Shown here: positions 9,601-19,445 of the stretch, piece after piece
Layout of the letters: every line of letters starts with the position of its first letter
Numbering within the stretch: the stretch's first letter is position 1
From: Bactericera cockerelli
Lineage: Eukaryota > Arthropoda > Insecta > Hemiptera > Triozidae
NCBI GenBank assembly: GCA_024516035.1
Contig: CM044957.1
Coordinates: 45,439,942 to 45,503,941, forward strand
Direction: 5' to 3'
DNA length: 64,000 nucleotides
Translations under genes and position numbers: made by a program
Notes under the pieces: model-generated
What the model was told of the DNA's origin: nothing
What the model saw: only the letters and a program-made list of their open reading frames with translations
Databases searched by the model: none

Positions 9601-12378
9601 GTAAACATTTAGGAGGGGCAAGGACTTCGATCGTTAATTTTTTTTTTTTTAAATAAATATTCATTAAAAAAAGACATTCAGGTACTTCTCCTAAGCTTTG
9701 AAAGGACTCTAAGATTGTGTAGTTTTATGATGCCGCATCAACTTCACAACTTACTAACTCTTCTAATTCCCCGCCCACCATGTGTCCTCCTCTGCCAGGC
9801 CACGATGTTGAAGAAGAGCAAGATAAAGCGCCGTAATACCGAGCCGAGCATTGGTCAAGGCGCCGTGGCTGAGCCTTCCTCCTGAAACATCTTCCTTCTA
9901 TGTCTTGTGTGTGACAATCTGGCATAACTGATTGAGTAATACCGTTTGAAACATGAGTTTGCTTCTGAATTCTCTGACTCAAGATGAAGCCATGTACCTT
10001 GTCATAGTAAAAAAATCGGACTAATAACCAACTTAGGGCCGAATTGTAACACAGGATTAAAGTTAAAAGTAGCCAGACTGTCTCTCAACTCGGGTTAGAG
10101 ATCAAGGCGTCTGTCCCGGTAGCTCAGTGGTAAAGGCTCCACTGTGTGAATCCAGAGATTCCAGAAGTCGCGGGTTCGAAACCCAGCCGGGACAAGACAA
10201 GGTATCCTCCCATTTGGGATTTTTACCACGTAATAATACGTCTTGGGCTTACTGCTGGAATAATGGGGCTTAATAGTCCTAATCGGGCAGTATAAATAAG
10301 GCGATATTATTATTATAGTGCGTTGTGATTGTTTGAAACTCCGACTTGAGCGCGTGTTTGGATTATCATAACTCTCATCCTGTTTCGTAATTTGGGCCCT
10401 AGAGTTAGGATAAAATTAAAAGAGAAAGCGTGGAGCCTGACTGAAGCGCATCCATTTTTTTCCTTTTCATTTTTGCTGTTTCCTGCTAACATAGGGTATC
10501 GTAAAAACCTTGGCTTCTTTTGAAAATCTCTCAATTATTATCTACACTGCTGCTCAAAATTAGTGCACCATAACTTACATATTCTTCCATGTAACGCTAT
10601 GTATTTCTTTATGACAGAATCGCCCCACTTAATGATTTATGAAGCACTGGTAGTCAAGTGGTTAACGCGCTAGTCTAGTAATCCAGGTAGCGTGTAGGGA
10701 TCCGTTTTTTCGAATCCCACCCAGTGCATGAATTTTTCCTCATTAATTTGCGTTTGTGACCACATAATAATAAGACTCTAAGGGTTAGGTGGTAGAAAAT
10801 GCTTTGAGCATTAACCTCGCCTGGTGGTTACCTTCCTCTAAAGACTATTATTATGAAACTTCCTTTTTCAAAATGAAACTTTCAACAGTCGAAAAAATAA
10901 TCATCGGTTTTGTGAGATGATCACACCAACTCATTAGCCGTATATTATTTAAAAGTGCTTGACTTTCAACGGCACTGACATACAAAAAAATTAGTTTCAA
11001 CTTCGGTGCCCTAATTTTGAACATGAGTTTATTTAAGTTTTTTTCCCCTCCTTTTATTGTTTCCGTTTTTCATTCTTCGCACTTGCATAGTAATTACTGT
11101 ATAGTCCTGATGCTTGATTTAGAGGTCTAATACAGTTATAGTTACTCTGCTGCAGTTTGAATTCAATTTAGTTTTCTTTAATATTTGTCAATTTAGATTA
11201 CTCATAATTTATGACAGATATCCACGACTTTAAATTCAAATCAACATAAAAAAATACATAGACAATTATTATACATACTAGCACCACTAGCGGATCACGC
11301 CACAATCCATACAAATAACATATGCACAAACACCAGACATATAACATATGCACGCACACCAGACAAATAACATATGCACTCACACCAGACAAATAACATA
11401 TGCACACACACTCCAGACAAATAACATATGCACTCACACCAGACAAATAACAGATGCACTCACACCAGACAAATAACATCTGCACACACACACCAGACAA
11501 ATAACATATGCACTCACCAGACAAATAACATATGCACACACACCAGACAAATAACATATGCACACACGAGACAAATAACATATGCACACACACAAACACA
11601 ACACACACATTTATACAAACACACACCACGGTTGTAAATAATAGAATGGCTAATTTTAAAACGTTAAGTCATGCTACAGTGATTTAGAATTCAGGCAATA
11701 GGGGACCCTGAAACGTATTTTGGTACTGAAAACTGGACATCATTCCTTTTCTAGAGGATAAGGAAAGTAAGAACGTGAACTTTTGTACAGACATGTAGGT
11801 ATATTTTTCTTTTAAAATGTTCATTGAAAGCATTACTTCCGATAAATTTCTTATATTAGAATTCGGAAGTATTGTGTTCGTTTTTGTAATAAAAAAAAAA
11901 ATATTTTTTCTTTCCGATTTCAATTTTTTTATATTTCTGGACGTTTCATAACCTCCTGTTTTTTCCATCAAATATTTCAAATTTAATGCTATGATTTACT
12001 TTCCGACCCTTCCGTATGAGAACACCTTTGTCTAATTCTGGACCACTTGTATATTATTTCTCACCATATTTGAAGTGAATCTCTCTTTAACATGACCACT
12101 TCATTTCTACCAAAGCAACACGAGACTTGCGTCTTTCTATTTGTTATTGCTCTTATTCCAATAGAATTTTTTTCCTCTTTGCCCCCTCCCCTCCCCTTTA
12201 TCCGCGCTCTGTCCAGGCCACCATGTTGAAAAAGACGAAAAATTCCAAGGAGAAGAAACGCACTGGAGGCTCCAGCGGCCAGGAGTCATCCTCGGGTTCC
12301 AGCAAGTCTCTCCAGTCTCCTGGAGGCAGCACGCCGAGTCAACTCTCTGATTTCGGCACAAGTGATAACGCTTTCTAG
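607..12378 (+). CDS. Dgkq-like: Diacylglycerol kinase, theta type (3' part of gene)
   Basis: The enzyme phosphorylates diacylglycerol to phosphatidic acid and so ends DAG signalling at membranes. Exons in the window are 607-786, 3892-4177, 5818-5974 and 7212-7319, then either 9799-9885 or 12217-12378. Phases join cleanly at every junction, giving 271 or 296 residues. The first exon carries the end of the catalytic domain ([12 protein letters not shown]). Exons 2-4 carry the DAGK accessory domain, with [48 protein letters not shown] and VQVDGEPW. The [10 protein letters not shown] segment and a Met-Leu-Lys-rich tail after VQVDGEPW are what I know from DGK-theta rather than from the epsilon or alpha/beta types. 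The ATP-binding GGDG region, C1 domains and start lie left of the window. Introns hold a nested LINE, SINEs and a duplicated exon end (4536-4578). Confidence 0.9.
821..3104 (+). repeat. LINE-tail-like repeat family T, split by a later insertion
   Basis: The two halves (821-920 and 3028-3104) match the uninterrupted copy at 32013-32163. The first half runs from 'gctttattaggag' through 'agtataaaattaagaaaa' to the A-rich part. The second half runs from 'aacaataatgtcc' to 'ggcaatctcttccaccca'. The Jockey-type element lies between them. Reverse-orientation copies such as 53722-53935 end in AATAAA-like and A-rich sequence, so T is probably a LINE 3' end. Confidence 0.7.
921..3027 (+). mobile_element. 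5'-truncated Jockey-type non-LTR retrotransposon (decayed)
   Basis: Reverse transcriptase sequence is spread over three frames: about 976-1289, 1290-2147 and 2210-2844. The first part resembles the stretch before the RT domain ([10 protein letters not shown]). The second holds RT blocks [53 protein letters not shown] and the catalytic box as FADD. The third resembles the C-terminal thumb region ([12 protein letters not shown]). Frameshifts at about 1290 and 2147 break it. The element ends in an A-run at 3012-3025. The endonuclease and ORF1 are absent, so it cannot move on its own. Confidence 0.88.
3180..3420 (-). repeat. Interspersed repeat family X
   Basis: This block contains 'catcatagggtggcgtcat', 'gtagccagacagtgg' and 'cccccagccagac'. 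It recurs at 32165-32375 in the same orientation and, reversed, at 22290-22445 and 28738-28945. I see no coding capacity and no clear Pol III boxes. Confidence 0.6.
4144..4187 (+). repeat. DGK exon end and donor, original copy of a duplication
   Basis: The last bases of the DGK exon (coding [10 protein letters not shown]) and its donor 'gaggtaatat' occur again almost unchanged at 4536-4578, inside the following intron. The flanking 'cacggtggtgagaggatt' block occurs at about 4213, 4460 and 4618, so a larger irregular tandem duplication covers 4140-4645. Confidence 0.8.
4536..4578 (+). repeat. Intronic copy of DGK exon end plus 5' splice site
   Basis: This copy differs from the source by one transition in the coding part (ggattatc to ggattatt) and keeps the GTAATA donor. 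It has no acceptor beside it. It could act as a decoy or alternative donor only if intronic sequence were retained. Confidence 0.75.
4939..5115 (-). repeat. 5S-derived SINE family F
   Basis: On the minus strand it has the shared body (ccactcagtctgagtcagg, the cgaatgga-type block) and the end 'aagcaacgtcgagcg' of the 5S-like head. It is inserted in a DGK intron. Confidence 0.65.
5289..5541. mobile_element. Foldback element with long inverted repeats
   Basis: The left arm contains ttcgaattttgatgta, then 'gactcgagtttcgtcta' (about 5319-5336). The right arm has 'tagacgaaactcgagtc' (about 5467-5483), then catcaaaattcgaaacc. Between them, 'catagacattatcaaggga' and its inverse are repeated several times. 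It would fold into one long hairpin. No coding sequence is present, so it is a MITE-like element. Confidence 0.75.
6008..6190 (-). repeat. tRNA-derived SINE, family H
   Basis: On the minus strand the head reads 'cctccgtggctcagaggtta' and has a B-box-like 'gggttcgaatcccggc'. It is followed by a body ending in the 'ctgaggtaatgcgaaagcgg' tail. That tail type also occurs without the head near 9020-9135 and 52730-52875. Confidence 0.7.
6274..6473 (-). repeat. tRNA-derived SINE, family A
   Basis: On the minus strand the head has 'tagctcagaggtaaaggcg' (A box) and 'gggttcgaaaccc' (B box). The body is 'tggtaaaaatcc' reversed and the tail 'gggcagtataaataaggcg' followed by ATT repeats. The A box and B box match the Pol III consensus. 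Confidence 0.85.
7569..7774 (+). repeat. tRNA-derived SINE, family A
   Basis: Full copy: a head beginning 'gtcccgctagctcagtgg', a B box 'gggttcgaaaccc', a body with 'ttttaccacgtaataat', and the tail 'gggcagtataaatatggcg' plus (ATT)n. It lies in the DGK intron before the alternative last exons. Confidence 0.88.
8165..8320. mobile_element. Palindromic MITE, family M
   Basis: The arms are 'aatccccaaatctcccttt' and its near inverse 'aaaggaagatttgagga', outside an inner inverted pair around 'caaccaagcagagtgcgtt'. The same hairpin family appears at 58175-58765 (interrupted), 60513-60560 and 62300-62430. The outer arms read 'ctctcactctc' and 'gagagtgagagtg' in the better copies. Confidence 0.7.
8552..8670 (+). 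repeat. Interspersed repeat family V
   Basis: It contains 'tgtccagttttcagtgcc' and 'agagcctaaaccctaa', and is followed by a short GT microsatellite. Related pieces lie at 15228-15305, 15718-15770 and, reversed, 11698-11745. No coding is seen. Confidence 0.55.
9171..9765 (+). repeat. Three partial tandem copies leading into DGK last exon A
   Basis: Blocks starting 'tttatgatgcca/g' at about 9171, 9526 and 9725 share 'ttcaggaggggcaagga' and 'acttctcctaagctttgaaa'. The third copy is cut short about 35 bases before the exon A acceptor. The region holds no gene of its own. Confidence 0.7.
9799..9885 (+). CDS. DGK alternative last exon A (short C-terminus)
   Basis: It follows the acceptor 'ctctgccag' in phase 0 and encodes 28 residues beginning [16 protein letters not shown] and ending AEPSS. 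The stop is TGA. The first six residues match exon B almost exactly (ATMLKK), so the two are probably ancient duplicates. I infer mutually exclusive use, because both accept the same phase and both end in a stop. Confidence 0.8.
   Translation, partial: ATMLKKSKIKRRNTEPSIGQGAVAEPSS
10113..10316 (+). repeat. tRNA-derived SINE, family A
   Basis: This full copy, with head 'gtcccggtagctcagtgg' and the matching 'ccgggac' end, restores a seven-base acceptor-like stem. The tail is 'gggcagtataaataaggcg' plus ATT repeats. It sits between the two DGK last exons. Confidence 0.88.
10647..10852 (+). repeat. tRNA-derived SINE, family B
   Basis: Plus-strand copy. The head is 'agtcaagtggttaacgcgc' with a B-box-like 'ttcgaatccca'. 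The body includes 'ttttcctcattaatttg' and 'aagactctaagggttaggtgg'. It ends near a TTATTATGA tail. Confidence 0.8.
11320..11605 (+). repeat. Minisatellite, about 25-bp unit
   Basis: About ten to twelve copies of a unit like 'agacaaataacatatgcac' with variable CA stretches. It stays open in more than one frame only because of the repeat, so the apparent proteins on both strands are artefacts. Confidence 0.85.
12217..12378 (+). CDS. DGK alternative last exon B (long C-terminus)
   Basis: It follows the acceptor 'gcgctctgtccag' in phase 0 and encodes 53 residues, starting [18 protein letters not shown] and ending TSDNAF before TAG. The tail is basic at first and then Ser/Gly-rich, so it is probably disordered. 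Its opening matches exon A (ATMLKK). The choice between A and B would change only the C-terminus after the accessory domain. Confidence 0.82.
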   Translation, partial: ATMLKKTKNSKEKKRTGGSSGQESSSGSSKSLQSPGGSTPSQLSDFGTSDNAF

Positions 12379-12623
12379 ACACCCCACCCGAACCTCCTCC
12401 CATAGTGTACCATTACCATTTAATTTCATTTGATGCCACGAACAGGAAAACTCCCATTTACTCTATTGGTTTATGCTCTATTTCATTTGATGCGACAGTA
12501 TGATGGATGGAAAAACTCAATGAATTTTTGCAGTAGAATTTGAAATGAAAATAGCTCACATCACAGATTGGTGTGATACAATTTAAAAAAAAAAAACATG
12601 TAAACATTTTTTAAAAAAAAATA

Positions 12624-12912
12624 CAGGGTGTTACATAACCTAGTACCGAAACTATAAATCTTTTGCTATTATTATTCCCCGAAGAACCAGCGAAATATTT
12701 ACCATTTGTTTACCTTTTCCAAATTTTGAGCTATTGTTTACTTCTATTTCAAATATTCCAATAGATAGCTCAGAATACTTGAAAAAATACTTATAAAAAA
12801 TAATAACCAAAATATTACCTCTAAAGTCCATGTTTAGTGCATTATCTAGAAAACATGGTGTAATATTGAATAAACTTGTTCTGTGACATTCCGAAATTTG
12901 TGTTACACCCTG
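12624..12912. mobile_element. Short DNA transposon with TA target duplication
   Basis: The ends are 'cagggtgttacataac' and 'gtgttacaccctg', flanked on both sides by TA (12622-12623 and 12913-12914). This fits a Tc1/mariner-type non-autonomous element of 289 bp. No transposase is recognisable. Confidence 0.75.
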
Positions 12913-13185
12913 TAAATTTTGGTCCACCTAATTTAATCTTTGTTTAAACTCGATCAGATTCTTATAAACTATCTTGCAAAGTTACAATTTTCTACAAAGT
13001 CACAAATTTTACAGTACTATACTTTTCGTGATGACCACACTAAGGAACTATCAATTAGAAAAATTATGAAAGAAAAATGCTATCTTTAAATAAATTTTAT
13101 TCCTCCAAGAGGTGTTTTTTGGGTAAAAGAAATATAACTAAAGCTATGAATTTGAAGAAGAAAAAAAAAAATACCCCTGTATATT

Positions 13186-13217
<32 letters not shown>

Positions 13218-13319
13218 CTTAACTGTACATGACTTTCGATTATAATGATACGTTCATTCAAAAACGTTCGTTCGTTCAAATTGTTTGGAAAATATTATAC
13301 TTGTGTATATTGAGTAAAC

Positions 13320-13640
13320 TGGTGTGAACACTGGTGATTTTATTTAGGACTTTTTTCAGAACTTTGTTTCGATAAGAAGTGTTTTTGGGTGGTTAAGGGC
13401 GGACATTTCACTCTATTTTGATATCTGTAACCGTTTAGCAATTCCATATATATAATAATGACTGAATAAGAAAATGAATGTCATTTTCTTATTCAGCACA
13501 CAAAATAGTCCGATTTAATGTGTCATATTCCCATCTAGGATGAATGATAAGAAAGTTGATCTGGCCTTTTGATGATTTGACCATACATACATTTTCTGTA
13601 AATGTTATAAACACTAGCCAAATTCACGATATGAAATAGC
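13320..13640. other. Gene-free intergenic stretch
   Basis: AT-rich sequence beyond the DGK gene. Apart from the small palindrome 'aaaatgaatgtcatttt' near 13472 I see nothing in it. Confidence 0.5.
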
Positions 13641-13645
13641 TGTAG

Positions 13646-13912
13646 CCAGCGTCGATGGCATGTTGAATACACCGGTTCCCTTCAGAACACCGAAGTTAAG
13701 CGACATCCAGCGAGGTTAAGACTTGGATGGGTGACCATTCAAATTCTAATTCTCGTGACGCTGGCTTTTCCCGGCCCCACTCAGGCTGGGTGAGGTCAAT
13801 GTGAGTAGCAGGTTTGTGAATTTCCTGCGAATGGAGGGTAAAACCCCCGTCGTGATATGACCATGGCAGTTAAAAGCGACGTTAAAACCCCACTTAAAAA
13901 AAAAAAAAAAAA
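13646..13912 (+). repeat. 5S rRNA-derived SINE, family F (fullest copy)
   Basis: The head contains 'gttgaatacaccggttccc', 'accgaagttaagcgac' and 'gacttggatgggtgacca', which match the internal promoter part of animal 5S rRNA. The body is 'ccactcaggctgggtgaggt' and 'tgcgaatggagggtaaaac', then 'gtcgtgatatgaccatg' and an A-run. This is the SINE3 type of architecture. Copies are scattered throughout the window. Confidence 0.88.
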
Positions 13913-13919
13913 ATAGCTG

Positions 13920-16780
13920 TGCTTCTAGGCTGAGTTAAGTGGCTTGATCGTTATAGCTGAAGTGTTATTATTATTTTATTTTTATTTTCCAATAGATTTT
14001 TGCGGAGTTGAACATTTTCAGTTTCCTTGAACTTTTCAATTTTTTTTAAATGAAAATTTGGTCAAATATTTCTAAAGCTCAATAGTAATGAAAGTCTTCT
14101 AACGGCACGAACGACCATATAATTTCGGTTAAAGCGCCTAATAGAAAAAAAATCCTCTAATGGAGCTAAGTTACATTCTTCTTTATTAATCATCCTGTAT
14201 GTGATTTGTGAAATATATCAAATCACTATACTTTTAGATGCCGAATAAGAATATAATATTATTTTTCGACCTGCTGTTGCAGTTGAGTCATGGAATTCGA
14301 CTGCTCTTTGTCTGAATTTGGTGATTCTGGCTAAATAATTAGAGACATAGAGAAAAAAAAAGAAGAAAGTTGTCCCTCTTTAGCGAGTATTGAACCCCTA
14401 TTTCCAAAATAAATTTTTAAAATATCGTATAATGTTTACACCAGTTTAAATCAAATTGAGAAAGATTGAGAGGCATTAGATAATGCAGGTGAAACAGAAA
14501 TATTCAAGACTAGATACTTTTAGAAATTTCCAGACCTACATAATTCTGGAACAAAAATTCAAAACACAGCATGCCTTCTCTTAACATGCGGCGTAATAAA
14601 CGTTCGAAGTGTTTATTAAAAATCTCGCCTTTAATTGAAACTTGTTCTTGAGAAATTTTATGATAAAGTTATTGGAAAATGAAATGCCTAAAGATCTAAA
14701 CTCACCAGTCAATCGCTTTCTTTTGCATTTGATAAGTATATAATTTTAAATGTAATAGGTATACCCGTTTTTTCTGGAGTTAAACGTTGCTTTCAACTGC
14801 ATAGTCAAAGTGTACATGAAATTAATTTTTATTTGTAAAAGTAAGTTTTCCAAGCGATTTTATGTATAGTCGTATTAGATTTTGAAATTCAAAGTAACAA
14901 GAAGAAGTATTTTGAAAGAAGCAAGAAGCTCATGTGACACCTCAGACAGACAGAAAAAAAAACAATGCTCTGTGAAAGTTAATTTCATGTATAGTGTAAA
15001 TATTTTGTATTATAAGTACATTTGTGATTTAGTGTGATGGAAAGTTTATCTAACAACACTAATTTGTTTCGTCATTAATCTGACAATTTGGTGTCAATGT
15101 TTTTCATCTAGATACTAATATGTGTGTTCTTGAGCAAAAACGTGAGTAAGAACGAGTCAAATGAAATGTTTTTCATCTAGATCATATTTTTACTTTCCTT
15201 ATCCTAATAGTACCTAACAGAAAATAATGTAATGTGCTGAAATTTTGTATATCCAGTTTTCAGTGCTAAAACACGTCTGAGGGTCTAAAGCCTAAATCTA
15301 AACTTTCAGCCAGTGGTCCTTGTGGGTATGTCGAAGTCGCCAGTTCGACTTTTTGGCTGATCTAGCCTGACGGTTAGATGTGAAATTTTCATGAACAAGT
15401 TTTTCTTACAGTAAAAAACGGCTGTCAAAACGGTTAGTGATATTGATTTTTTTGATAGTTGAAACCCCTTGATCATTTATTAAACCCCCTACATGCGTAA
15501 ATAAATAAAGTCGTTGTAAGTATAGTCACCAATGGTGTACTTCGAAAGCTTTTCGTGGGATAAAGAAAGTTGTGTGATGTTTATTTTCCGTTTTTAAAAA
15601 GTACCGATATGCATGACCAAAATTATAACAGTGGCTAATAACTTTACCTCCATCACACTTGGTACAGTAAACACCAACACATGTCATGATGTTTCCTTTT
15701 AAAAAAAAGAATGTAATGTAATGGTCTGAAATATTAGATGTCCAGTTTTCAGTGCCAAATTTGACGACTCTGGCGTGGCGTTAAGATCTCTTAGGTTTGT
15801 TACAAGGTATGGAAAATGTGTGTGAAGTCCCCATTCAAGACGATTATCTCTTAAAACTTACAAGATACCTATATATTTCCATCTATCAGTTTTCGCGTTA
15901 TTAGCTTTAAAATATGTCCGGTTTTAATCATTCCAGGTGCGTACTTAAAACATTCAGAAGCTACATGCTAATTGCTCTACACTTTACCGAAACACATACA
16001 TGCAATTAGATCATTTGATTTTTTGTATCATTTTACGAAAAATCCTCAATTTCTAAATGAAAGTAAGAATATTACGTCAATTTCTGCAATGCCCATGTCT
16101 TTTCTAAACTTCTACAATCTGAGCATTAAAGATTGTTCACCTGTTTGCATTAGTCGTGAATTTCTTGAGCTAAATTTATTTTCAAGTCGTGTTTTTTTGA
16201 TGTTTGACATGTATTTTCATTTATATCTCAGGGACAGTTCATTTATTTTTTAATATTTTAAATGAGAAGAAAATATCATTAAATACTCTTTGATGTTCGA
16301 GATAATTCTGCTTCTGTATCGCGTACTATTCTCTTTATACATATTACTCATATTCTCAACGACTCATATTGTTTGGAAATTAAACTCTTTTTTTATAGTC
16401 AGGTGACCACTCAACGGAATAAAAAATATTTTACCTTGGATTTTACAAAAGCATTTAATAAAGAACCTTCAGTGTGGTTGAATTTCTAAAGTCCTTGGTT
16501 TTTCTCTAAGGGAAACAGAAAAAAATGGTTTCTAATGTAAGACCTAGATCTATAACTCAGTTTTGCTGATTCTTAAATTGAATATGAAAGATAAAGAAAT
16601 ATTAACCAAATTTTAATTTATTAATCATTACAGTCTTTATCTTACATGGAATTTTAAATTGCAAAAGCAGTAGTGTCTCCTTAAAAACCAAGGCATTGTT
16701 ACCTCACTCTGGATTGCTTTTTAAATCGTCAACAAACAATCATGCTCTCATTGTGGGGTGGAACTATTTTTATACTGTCT
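13920..16780. other. Gene-free AT-rich intergenic region
   Basis: No exon with credible splice sites or conserved protein was found. It holds fragments of repeat family V (15228-15305 and 15718-15770) and low-complexity sequence. The frame at 15972-16253 has no recognisable protein and I do not call it a gene. Confidence 0.55.
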
Positions 16781-16796
16781 TTTTTTTTTTTTTTTT

Positions 16797-16960
16797 TTTT
16801 AAGCTTTATTAGGAGGACAAACAGGCAACAGTATAAAATTAAGAAAAGAAAGAAAAAAAAAAACAAATAAATAAGTAAAAAAAAAGAAGAAAAAAAAAAT
16901 AACAATAATGTCCTACCTAAAGGGCGGGGTTATTGCCTGTGGCAATCTCTTCCACCCAAC
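16797..16960 (+). repeat. Repeat family T copy
   Basis: After a T-run it shows 'aagctttattaggaggaca', 'agtataaaattaagaaaa', A-rich sequence and 'taaagggcggggttattgcc'. It is a nearly complete uninterrupted T copy. Confidence 0.75.
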
Positions 16961-17164
16961 TCTTGAATTTTATCATGGAATAGACGCTTTAATATTTGAA
17001 TTTTGTTTATTTTCAAAGAGTGTTTTTGTGAACCTCTGTAAAACAGTTTGAGGAAGTGGCTTAGCTCAGGATAAAAATCACAAATTTTACTCTGCCTTAG
17101 CTGAGCCCGCCTCCAAGCCATTCTACCAAACAAACATTTTTTAGTGACCTAGTGGGAAATTTTT

Positions 17165-18845
17165 ACCCAACCACAAAAGAACTAAGAGACGAAATTCTAT
17201 TATAAACACGAGTATGTAATTTAAACATACAATCTTCGCTAAGTAGGTATATCAACACCTCAAATATTGGGAAGAACTTATGTAAGATTTGTCAACTGAA
17301 AAGCTGATGTGCGGAACTTGTGGTAAATGAAATAAAAATGTGTAGGTACCGAAGAAATTAATTCTCTTTATCATTTTTTTTTTTTAGACATTTTTCTAAG
17401 ACAAAATATGAAAACATTTCACCATTCTACCTGTGGTTTAAAAAAAATGTATGCACTAAACTTTGAGTGTGTCCATAAAATTGAACTCCTTTTATTTGGA
17501 GTATCAAAATAATGTGTAGACATGAATGGTTACACATTTACACAACAACGAATTCGTTCTGTATCTCTCGAACAGATGTGTTCTTATGATTATGAACGTT
17601 AACAGCTTTATAAAAATACCAACAGTGATATTCAAAAGTAGCTAGACCTTGACTAATATTTATTAATTCCTTAAACTTATGTGTTGTACATTGTACAATA
17701 TAGGGTCAGTGTAGGAATTTATTTTGATCTCCCTAACCAAGTTAAAGCTCTCAAGTTTAAACTATCTTTGAAATCGTTATGGGACTAGCCAAAAATAGCC
17801 ATTCCTTTTTTTTCAATAAAATTACTGTTTTAAAGAAGCATGAGATCTCTTTTCTTCTATTTCTTTTTTGATTGATTTTTTCTTTCCAATCCTAATGTGC
17901 CATTAAAGTATGGGCTCAGTCATCATTTCAATTCCGTTCCTACGGTACAATGGTGATATACAAATGGAACATTAGAAGAAATGTACGCATTGTGTAACAC
18001 ATGCATTTATTCTCTACAGCATCAGATGAGTCAAGTGTGTTAAAATTTACGTACATTTTCAAAACATCCCACCTGATAAGTAAGTTTTTGTCGGTGGGGA
18101 TGTTTCATTTTATTTCCTTTGAACATAAAACATTAAGCTGAGTTTTTGAACGTTGAAGATCTGTTTTTCTAAATAAAACACAATCAATAGCTTATATTCC
18201 ATCCATTACAATCAGAGGTCGAAAACACTAACCCAGTGCACTTTCCTCTATTACTTCATTGTAATGAGTTCAAATATATTACATTTGTTTTATGTTCCCG
18301 TTTTGATCAATAAAACCTATCTTCTCTCATGCATCATGGTTGATGATTCAATTCAATTTAAAAACTGAACCAACATTTCACCATGTTTCTTTAAAACAAA
18401 CACCTTTGAAGGTGATATTTATTAGAGAACTCTTTTAAATTGCACTTGAAATTCAATTAATTGTTAATTAATTTAAAAAAATCATTGTACTGTTTAATTT
18501 AGATGGTATCATTACTCGTATTTTAATTTTCTTCTCTTTACATGTATGAATTAGACCTATTAAGTGCATAAAAGAAAATATACTTCTCTTAATAATTTTA
18601 AATCCATGCACTTACCTATAGAATACACTACCTATTAACTTAATTATTCATTGAAATATTATTAACATTCAATTTAATTTATGTCATATGGTAATTAATT
18701 AATTTAAAAATACATAATTTAAATATTGAAATTTATTCCGACTTTTTTCTTGAACAGGTTTATATTTTCCTAAACTAACATCACTCATAATTCTACATCG
18801 TTCTCGTGTTCAACTCTATGTTTTTTCCTATAATTAGAATTATAG
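17165..18845. other. Gene-free AT-rich intergenic region
   Basis: Only short frames and AT-rich sequence. I see no coding exon, RNA gene or transposon end that I can support. Confidence 0.5.
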
Positions 18846-18847
18846 GG

Positions 18848-19095
18848 AAGGTCCTGGGTTCGATCCCCCGTGCCGACAAAAAATTGTATTATTAATTTCG
18901 TTACAATTGTTTGTATAAGGGATACCCTTCCGGTGCGCTCGTGTTGACCCAGCACCTAAATTGGATGTATTGTGTCACTTCTCGCCCATCAGAGGGCAGG
19001 TATACTACCGGATAGGTAGGCTACAACACAGACCACAATCGTCTTTCGTAGCTCCTGTTTCATGGCTACGAAATAAAAACGGCTGTGAAACACTC
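18848..19095 (+). repeat. tRNA-derived SINE, family D (5' part missing)
   Basis: It starts inside the head at 'gtcctgggttcgatccccc' (B box) and continues with 'ataccttccggtgcgctcg'-type body, 'ttctcgcccatcagaggg' and 'ttcatggctacgaaataaa'. Family D copies also lie at 59934, 62053 and 63631. Confidence 0.75.
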
Positions 19096-19197
19096 ATCTT
19101 TAAAAAAAAACGACCCATTCGTGGAGGTTAATGGTTCAGGCATTTTTACCACCTAACCCTCAGAATACTATTACATTTAATAATAACAATAATAATG

Positions 19198-19445
19198 CTT
19201 TTTCTTTGTGTTATTATGTCACAAATTTTAATGGGTAGCGCAGAATCATAGGACTTTATCACTTTAATTTACAATATCTTGTATTATTTTTTTGCCTAAG
19301 ATTCTGCCACTGGTCGCTGCTTCACATTAAAGCAGCTACTCATTTTTCCTCACGAAGTATGAGTGGACCCCGAACATCCAAGTACAGAGCAGAAAAAATC
19401 CTCCCCCGCTGGGAATCGAAGCCAGGTCACCTATTCCAGAGAAAC
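19198..19445 (-). repeat. tRNA-derived SINE, family C
   Basis: On the minus strand it has 'cctcatac'-type sequence, 'agtagctgctttaatgtg', 'gcgaccagtggcagaatc' and the tail 'acacaaagaaa'. Most of the head is degenerate. Confidence 0.65.

Noticed and set aside
11320..11605. CRISPR-like direct repeats
   Set aside because: Units are contiguous with no unique spacers, and the setting is an intron-bearing animal genome; it is a minisatellite.
11198..11637. Cys/Val-rich 143-codon and His/Thr-rich 69-codon frames on opposite strands
   Set aside because: They are both readings of the 25-base minisatellite and have no support as genes.
13646..13760. A true 5S rRNA gene
   Set aside because: Only the middle of the 5S sequence matches, it is followed by a SINE body and A-run, and several diverged copies exist.
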